Source: FW021-bin31 sp964558275
GTDB lineage: Bacteria; Bacteroidota; Bacteroidia; Chitinophagales; Chitinophagaceae
DNA: 11,770 nt
NCBI GenBank assembly: GCA_964558275.1
Contig: CAZLDH010000093.1
Span: 1-11,770 of the forward strand
Direction: 5' to 3'
Below, piece by piece: positions 8,113 through 11,770 of the stretch. The notes beneath the pieces were generated by a model. That model had not been told where the DNA came from and searched no databases. It saw only the letters and a program-made list of their open reading frames with translations. Made by a program: the position numbers and the translations under genes. Every line of letters starts with the position of its first letter. Within the stretch, counting starts at the first letter, position 1.

Positions 8113-9273
8113 TTATTTTCTTAATAATTCTTTTAACTCTTCATTTGGCAAATACAAATTGATAACCCCCACTACATGAGGAGCGACTTCTACCGGATTA
8201 TAGATAAACCCAATGCCATAAGGAGTAAGATAAAAATTACTACTTATTTTCAAATGCTTTTCAAAAAGAAGACCTTTCTTTCCATTTAGGGCAGCACCTT
8301 TAGGAATATTATATTCTTTCCTGAATTTTTCTTCCAATTTCTGTTGCAACGTTTTTTCATATCCAGGTTTAAAAAGATCTGCAAGCTTAATTCTTTTTCC
8401 ACTTTTCAGGTTCATGGCATACCCAAATTCCTTTTGGACACCATTTGCTCCACCTAAAAATTGATATTGGGTATATATAAGACTGATGATTTGATTCGCA
8501 TTACTGGTTAGATTCATGTAAGCCAGATAAGACCACTGAAGATTGGGTCTCAATTCCTCCTCTTTTTTCGAGACCTGATTCACTTCTTTTTTAAACTTTA
8601 AGAAAAATTCATTAGAAACAGAATGAAGTAGTTTATCCGCAGAAGAAAAGCTTTCAGACTGTTTATAAAAAGATTGAGAAAAAACCTTTTCTATAGGTAA
8701 TAAACTGGCGGAATCCTTCTTTGATACCGGCCACAGGCTCATTAAATCTGTAGTGGCTATGGCTTGAGTTCTTGAAGAGTCGGGCATTATTTTCAGAGAG
8801 TCATTAAAGGAAGCAACTTGCCAATGCAAACTACCTTCAGGATATTTTTCTTTGAATTGAAAGGAAAGATATTTCCCTCCCGGTCCCTTTATTTTCCCCT
8901 TAAAAGTACTATCAGATAGGATACCTTTCAAGGTATCAACCGAATGATATCGATCATGGGCAATTAATTGAATCACACTATCCTTTACCCTATGACCTGA
9001 GATAATCAACGGTGCGTTGTTTCCCTCGGTAATAAAAGTTCCGCTAAAACCTCCCTCCTCACTATTCGGGTTTCCGATAGCAGCTTGTTGGCTTTCAATA
9101 AGATGCAAAACAACACCTCTGCCTTGTATGGTGCCAACCAAACGTCTATATCCCAAATCTTTGTAATCAGTTGTTTCTGTGTTCTCTTGATTTTGTTTCT
9201 TAGAAGGATTGTTGCAGGATGCAAAGACAATAATATTTATAAAAATAACAGCAAGTAGGAAATAACGTTTCAT
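8113..9273 (-). CDS. DUF3298-like lipoprotein of unknown function
   Basis: A 386-residue predicted lipoprotein: signal peptide MKRYFLLAVIF, lipobox FASC with Cys20, then a polar Asn/Gln/Lys/Thr-rich linker to about residue 37. Residues about 40-155 form a region I do not recognise, with beta-rich character (GTIQGRGVVLHL, GGFSGTFI, STFKGKIKG). Residues about 245-380 resemble the DUF3298/RsiV-type C-terminal fold: YTQYQFLGGANG (268-279), MNLKSGKRIKLADLFKPG (287-304), and SNFYLTPYGIGFIYNPVEVA near the end. Some members of this family bind lysozyme or cell-wall fragments, but nothing here shows that. ATG 9273 was chosen over an in-frame ATG at 9330 because it places the signal peptide at the N-terminus and avoids overlap with divergent pdxH. 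It is the first gene of a probable two-gene operon with the mutarotase. The family assignment is by pattern recognition and moderate; the function is unknown. Confidence 0.85.
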   Translation of the reverse strand: MKRYFLLAVIFINIIVFASCNNPSKKQNQENTETTDYKDLGYRRLVGTIQGRGVVLHLIESQQAAIGNPNSEEGGFSGTFITEGNNAPLIISGHRVKDSVIQLIAHDRYHSVDTLKGILSDSTFKGKIKGPGGKYLSFQFKEKYPEGSLHWQVASFNDSLKIMPDSSRTQAIATTDLMSLWPVSKKDSASLLPIEKVFSQSFYKQSESFSSADKLLHSVSNEFFLKFKKEVNQVSKKEEELRPNLQWSYLAYMNLTSNANQIISLIYTQYQFLGGANGVQKEFGYAMNLKSGKRIKLADLFKPGYEKTLQQKLEEKFRKEYNIPKGAALNGKKGLLFEKHLKISSNFYLTPYGIGFIYNPVEVAPHVVGVINLYLPNEELKELLRK

Positions 9274-9289
9274 CAGCTTAAAATTAATG

Positions 9290-9297
9290 TACTTTTG
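9290..9297 (+). promoter_or_regulatory. -7 promoter element of pdxH
   Basis: TACTTTTG at 9290-9297 matches TAnnTTTG exactly. A partial -33 element (GTTT, ending at 9270) lies 19 bp upstream. Transcription would start near 9304, about 25 bases before the pdxH ATG at 9329. It faces the leftward promoter at 9317-9310, so the two polymerase sites overlap. Confidence 0.5.
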
Positions 9298-9309
9298 TAT
9301 TAAAGATTG

Positions 9310-9317
9310 CAAATATA
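9310..9317 (-). promoter_or_regulatory. -7 promoter element of the lipoprotein-mutarotase operon
   Basis: The minus strand reads TATATTTG from 9317 to 9310, an exact match to the Bacteroidota TAnnTTTG consensus. Transcription would begin near 9303, about 30 bases before the ATG at 9273. A TTTG lies upstream inside the 5' end of pdxH, but only 15 bp away, shorter than the usual 19-21, so the -33 part is weak. Confidence 0.45.
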
Positions 9318-9328
9318 AAGATAAAACC

Positions 9329-9976
9329 ATGCCAAAGCTACCGTTATCTAATATTCGTACAGATTATAAAAAGGCAAGTCTCAAAATTAAAGATGTTACA
9401 TCAGATCCTTTCAGTCAGTTTAACAACTGGTTTGAGGAAGTAATACATAGTAAAGTAGAGGAGCCAAATGCAATGACATTGGCAACAACAGTAAATGGAC
9501 ATCCTTCCGCACGCATTGTCTTATTAAAAGGGATGGATAAAAAAGGGTTCTATTTCTACACAAATTATGAAAGTCACAAAGGAAGAGAATTGTCGAAAAA
9601 CCCGTACGTAGCGCTCGTCTTTTTTTGGAAAGAATTAGAACGTCAAGTACGTATAGAAGGGATTGTTGAACGAGCAACTAAAGAACAAAGTGATACTTAT
9701 TTTCACTCTCGACCCAGAGGTTCGCAGATTGGCGCATGGTCTTCTCCACAAAGCCGTGAAATCCCTGATAGAGCTTTCCTGGAAAAACGTGTAGCTGCTA
9801 TGAAGAATCGATTTAAAAAGGAGTCTTTAAAACGACCGGATTTCTGGGGAGGATTTTGTGTAAATCCTCAATATGTTGAATTTTGGCAAGGCAGATCTAG
9901 TCGATTACATGATCGAATTTTCTATCAAAAGCAACAAGAAAAAGGGACTTGGCATATAGGAAGATTAGCACCTTAA
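9329..9976 (+). CDS. pdxH: Pyridoxamine 5'-phosphate oxidase
   Basis: FMN-dependent cytoplasmic enzyme that oxidises pyridoxamine or pyridoxine 5'-phosphate to pyridoxal 5'-phosphate with oxygen, the last step of vitamin B6 cofactor synthesis and of its salvage. The protein has 215 residues, close to the 218 of E. coli PdxH. Visible motifs: RIVLLK (62-67), YTNYESHKG (77-85) and QVRIEG (106-111) of the FMN site; SRPRGSQIGAWSS (127-139), which contacts the phosphate and cofactor; and the family signature VEFWQGRSSRLHDR (183-196), all key residues present. The C-terminus ends in the typical RLAP. ATG 9329 gives the usual MPKLPLSNIRTDY start; an upstream in-frame ATG at 9287 adds 14 unrelated residues and would lie upstream of the predicted transcription start. 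It is divergent from the lipoprotein operon across 55 bp and convergent with the bTHX gene across 23 bp. Confidence 0.97.
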   Translation: MPKLPLSNIRTDYKKASLKIKDVTSDPFSQFNNWFEEVIHSKVEEPNAMTLATTVNGHPSARIVLLKGMDKKGFYFYTNYESHKGRELSKNPYVALVFFWKELERQVRIEGIVERATKEQSDTYFHSRPRGSQIGAWSSPQSREIPDRAFLEKRVAAMKNRFKKESLKRPDFWGGFCVNPQYVEFWQGRSSRLHDRIFYQKQQEKGTWHIGRLAP

Positions 9977-9999
9977 CCGCCTGCTTTGAGAAAGTGAAG

Positions 10000-10116
10000 T
10001 TATGCCTTCTTTACACTAACGTCGGCAATGTTTTTCTTTGTTTTATGAGGACGTCTTTTCCCAAAAGTACCGTTCCATCTTTTCCCTTTCTTTGATTTTT
10101 TATCCCCTTTACCCAT
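10000..10116 (-). CDS. 30S ribosomal protein bTHX (short gene)
   Basis: A 38-residue, strongly basic protein beginning MGKGDKKSKKGKRWNGTFGK and continuing RRPHKTKK, then a short tail ending VSVKKA. The pattern MGKGD-(K/R)-rich-GK-x-x-x-G-T-(Y/F)-G-(K/x)-x-R-P is that of protein Thx, first known from the Thermus 30S subunit, where it sits in a cavity at the top of the head and stabilises packed 16S rRNA helices. This copy is longer than the roughly 26-residue Thermus protein by a C-terminal extension of about 12 residues. ATG 10116, TAA at 10002-10000. It lies 77 bp downstream of the HU gene on the same strand with a hairpin between, and 23 bp from the end of convergent pdxH. No separate promoter consensus was found, so it may be read partly from the HU promoter. 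Confidence 0.9.
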   Translation of the reverse strand: MGKGDKKSKKGKRWNGTFGKRRPHKTKKNIADVSVKKA

Positions 10117-10143
10117 AATATTGAATTTTAAGATAGACCAAAA

Positions 10144-10171
10144 GCAGGGAATTTTTTAAGTCATTCCCTGC
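10144..10171 (-). terminator. Hairpin between the HU and bTHX genes, possible weak terminator or attenuator
   Basis: GCAGGGAAT (10144-10152) and ATTCCCTGC (10163-10171) form a perfect 9-bp stem with a 10-base loop, 22 bp past the HU stop codon. In the leftward direction only TTT follows directly, then TTTGGTCTATC, so the U-tract is poor. It may end part of the HU transcripts, protect their 3' end, or act in the leader of the bTHX mRNA, whose ATG is 27 bases further on. The structure is clear; its role is inferred. Confidence 0.6.
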
Positions 10172-10193
10172 ATATTACAGTTCCTTAATGGTC

Positions 10194-10466
10194 TTAGTTA
10201 AGCTGATCCTGGAATCCTTTTCCTGCTTTAAATTTAGCAACATTCTTTGCAGCAATCTGGATTTCTTTTCCTGTTTGAGGATTACGACCAGTACGTGCAG
10301 AGCGTTTACTTACAGAGAAAGTTCCGAAGCCTACCAAAGTAATCTTGTCTCCACCTTGTAATGTTTTTACCACAGTACCTGTGAAAGAATCCAAAGCGGC
10401 ATTGGCCTGAGCTTTTGTAATGTCAGCATCTTTCGAAATCTGATCAACTAATTCTGATTTGTTCAT
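10194..10466 (-). CDS. HU family DNA-binding protein
   Basis: A 90-residue nucleoid protein that bends and compacts DNA as a dimer, the usual HU length. The N-terminus MNKSELVDQISKDADITKAQ forms the helical dimer core. GFGTFSVSKRSARTGRNP (47-64) is the family signature leading into the DNA-gripping beta arm, with the conserved RNP at 62-64 where the tip proline intercalates between base pairs. The C-terminus AKNVAKFKAGKGFQDQLN is the typical closing helix. It resembles the short HU-beta type, not the longer Bacteroidota HU-like proteins with extra C-terminal domains. The gene has its own strong consensus promoter at 10529-10499 and a short leader of about 26 bases. bTHX follows 77 bp downstream on the same strand. 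IHF subunits share the fold, but the sequence reads closer to HU. Confidence 0.96.
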   Translation of the reverse strand: MNKSELVDQISKDADITKAQANAALDSFTGTVVKTLQGGDKITLVGFGTFSVSKRSARTGRNPQTGKEIQIAAKNVAKFKAGKGFQDQLN

Positions 10467-10498
10467 AACGATGTTTTAATAATGAATAAATGTACTAG

Positions 10499-10529
10499 CA
10501 AATATAGGGCGTTTTAGAACATATCCAAA
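10499..10529 (-). promoter_or_regulatory. Consensus Bacteroidota promoter of the HU gene
   Basis: On the minus strand TTTG (10529-10526) is followed by a 19-bp spacer and then TATATTTG (10506-10499). Both elements and the spacing match the Bacteroidota housekeeping sigma consensus (TTTG, 19-21 bp, TAnnTTTG) exactly. The predicted start near 10492 leaves a leader of about 26 bases before the ATG at 10466. This is the best promoter in the window and fits an abundantly expressed nucleoid protein. Confidence 0.75.
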
Positions 10530-10862
10530 TTTCAAGCCCACTATTATTTCCCTTTAACATTCCTTGTAACGCCTTACTGGTGTGGCTTTCAGTAAATAAA
10601 ACAAAAAGATAAATATCTATAGAAAGTAATCAGTTGACTATAAATAACTACAAACCAAATAAATACAAAATAGATGATTAATCATGTTTTATAAGCAGAG
10701 AAAGAATAAAAAGGTAAACCTGCAAAGATTATTTTTTTTAAAAATTTTCTTACTTTCATTAAGAATATTTCTTTTTTTCTCTTTCTTCAGAAAAAAATGC
10801 TTCTTAGTCTATTCATTTCAAGAAAATTGAATAATTCGGAAAGGGGTGCCGGATACTAAAAA
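10530..10862. other. AT-rich intergenic region without a recognised gene
   Basis: Between the HU promoter and the end of the exonuclease III gene lie about 333 bases rich in A and T runs. They hold a perfect 12-bp palindrome ATGATTAATCAT (10674-10685) and a weak 6-bp stem TTCTTA/TAAGAA (10747-10752 with 10760-10765). No strong terminator follows the exonuclease gene, no tRNA- or rRNA-like fold is evident, and no reading frame is convincing; the best is a 25-codon leftward frame at 10759-10682. A small RNA cannot be excluded. Confidence 0.5.
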
Positions 10863-11624
10863 TTAATTAAACTCAAGAAATACAGGACAATGATCGCTGT
10901 GGACAATTTCAGATAATATTTTCCCTTCTTTCAGACTGTTTTTCAATGCATCTGAGGCGCTGATATAATCCAAACGCCAACCTTTATTTTTGGCTCTGGC
11001 ACGAGCCCTGTAGCTCCACCAGCTATATTGATGTGGCTCTTGATTAAATTGCCTGAAAGAATCAATAAAACCGGATGAAAACCATTTATCCATCCAAGCT
11101 CTTTCTTCCGGAAGAAAACCGGAAGACTTCTTATTTCTTACCGGATCATGAATATCTATTGCTTTATGACAGATATTATAATCACCACAAACAATTACTT
11201 TCTTTTTTTCATTTATCAATGGTTGAACGTAGTCAAAAAACTCATCCAACCACTGGTATTTATACGTTTGTCTTAAATCTCCGGAAGTTCCGGAAGGGAA
11301 ATAAGCATTAATCAGGGTAAAATCTCTAAAATCAAGGCGAATAACTCGCCCCTCATAATCACTCTGTTCATGTCCGTTCCCATAAAAAACCTTTTGAGGT
11401 TCTTCTTTAGTAAAAACAGCTACACCACTATATCCTTTCTTTTGCGCAGAAAACCAATATTGGTGATAACCCAATTTAGTTATGGCTTCATCATCAATAT
11501 TTTCCTTGAAAGCTTTTACTTCCTGTAAACAAACAATATCTGCAGGATCGCCAGCCAGCCAATCTAAAAAGCCTTTTCTAATCGCCGCACGAATACCGTT
11601 TACATTGTAAGTAATTAACCTCAT
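10863..11624 (-). CDS. xth: Exodeoxyribonuclease III (AP endonuclease, ExoIII family)
   Basis: Cytoplasmic DNA-repair enzyme of the exonuclease III/APE1 family: cuts at abasic sites, removes 3' blocking groups and degrades 3' ends of duplex DNA, using a divalent metal. The 253-residue length is normal. The active-site set is complete: NVNGIRA with Asn7 at the start, LQEVK with metal ligand Glu35, NAYFPSG with Tyr108, GDYNI with Asp148 and Asn150, WRLDY with Asp219, and the closing HSDHCPV with Asp244 and His245. YSWWSYR (200-206) is also typical of the family. The ATG at 11624 starts directly with MRLITYNVNG, as in homologues. The unrecognised upstream gene stops only 3 bp before this start, so the two are almost surely co-transcribed and the promoter lies beyond the right edge. 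The family is certain; whether to name it xth or exoA is convention. Confidence 0.96.
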   Translation of the reverse strand: MRLITYNVNGIRAAIRKGFLDWLAGDPADIVCLQEVKAFKENIDDEAITKLGYHQYWFSAQKKGYSGVAVFTKEEPQKVFYGNGHEQSDYEGRVIRLDFRDFTLINAYFPSGTSGDLRQTYKYQWLDEFFDYVQPLINEKKKVIVCGDYNICHKAIDIHDPVRNKKSSGFLPEERAWMDKWFSSGFIDSFRQFNQEPHQYSWWSYRARARAKNKGWRLDYISASDALKNSLKEGKILSEIVHSDHCPVFLEFN

Positions 11625-11627
11625 AGC

Positions 11628-11770
11628 TTAATCTTCTTCTTTTGTCGTCTGATTGCTGTCTTTAATAATAGCTCCTGTTTCCTGCTGCAGCTTTTGTGAA
11701 GCCTCAACCCAATTATGAATATTAACGCAATTATTATAATCGGCATCAATTTTCAGATAAAAATCTGAAA
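11628..11770 (-). CDS. C-terminal end of an unrecognised protein (start beyond right edge)
   Basis: An open frame enters from the right edge and ends with TAA at 11630-11628, giving the last 47 residues of a leftward gene. The visible part includes FYLKIDADYNN, CVNIHNWVEASQKLQQETG and an acidic polar tail ending TTKEED. I do not recognise the family from this piece. The 3-bp gap to the exonuclease III start, the same strand and the absence of stops support a real gene that is translated in tandem with it. The polar tail suggests a soluble C-terminus. No function is proposed. Confidence 0.7.
   Translation of the reverse strand, partial: SDFYLKIDADYNNCVNIHNWVEASQKLQQETGAIIKDSNQTTKEED

Noticed and set aside
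10682..10759. Leftward 25-codon frame with a basic start and hydrophobic middle (MKVRKFLKKIIFAGLPFYSF...)
   Set aside because: It resembles a small membrane peptide, but it sits in AT-rich DNA where such frames arise by chance, has no promoter consensus, and its start codon overlaps a weak stem. Not supported without conservation.
10747..10765. Hairpin TTCTTA/TAAGAA followed by T-runs, looking like a rightward terminator
   Set aside because: No rightward gene precedes it, the stem is only 6 bp of mostly A-T pairs, and the surrounding DNA is generally T-rich.
11104..11115. 12-bp palindrome TCTTCCGGAAGA
   Set aside because: It lies inside the exonuclease III coding region and is explained by ordinary codons; no partner site or promoter is nearby.

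Overview
The window looks like a chromosomal segment from a low-GC member of the Bacteroidota. Three things point there: a SusC/RagA-type TonB-dependent receptor next to a one-protein hybrid two-component regulator, lipoproteins with short Bacteroidota-style signal peptides, and promoter elements matching the Bacteroidota consensus (TTTG near -33, TAnnTTTG near -7) in front of housekeeping genes. A Sphingobacteriaceae-like host is possible, but the sequence alone does not prove it. No RNA gene, insertion sequence, CRISPR array or phage gene was seen.

Left part (1-6924), a partial glycan or nutrient-uptake locus. A SusC-like outer-membrane receptor is read leftward and runs off the left edge, so the SusD partner and any degradative enzymes would lie outside the window. 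Divergent from it is a 1343-residue hybrid two-component system (HTCS) protein: a periplasmic sensor of about 14 propeller blades, a Y_Y_Y domain, one membrane segment, a histidine kinase, a receiver and an AraC-type DNA-binding domain. The gap between them holds two near-identical 15-bp direct repeats exactly 21 bp (two helical turns) apart, placed where an activator of the susC promoter would bind. This is the most interesting signal in the window.

Middle part (6921-9273), two leftward lipoprotein genes that are probably one operon: a DUF3298-like protein of unknown function, then an exported galactose mutarotase (aldose 1-epimerase). The mutarotase gene ends tail to tail with the HTCS gene, and the two stop codons overlap within a shared TTAA. 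An exported mutarotase fits sugar handling next to a SusC/HTCS locus, but the substrate cannot be read from this window.

Right part (9329-11770), conserved housekeeping genes: pdxH (pyridoxamine 5'-phosphate oxidase, rightward), a 38-codon gene for ribosomal small-subunit protein bTHX (leftward), an HU-type histone-like protein (leftward, with a textbook Bacteroidota promoter), an AT-rich gap of about 396 bp without a convincing gene, exodeoxyribonuclease III (leftward), and the C-terminal end of an unrecognised gene 3 bp upstream of it and probably in the same operon.

Overall this is the junction between an accessory uptake locus and core genes. I see no clearly new multi-gene system. The noteworthy items are the phased operator candidate, the face-to-face promoter pair in the 55-bp pdxH/lipoprotein gap, the overlapping convergent stops and the short bTHX gene.
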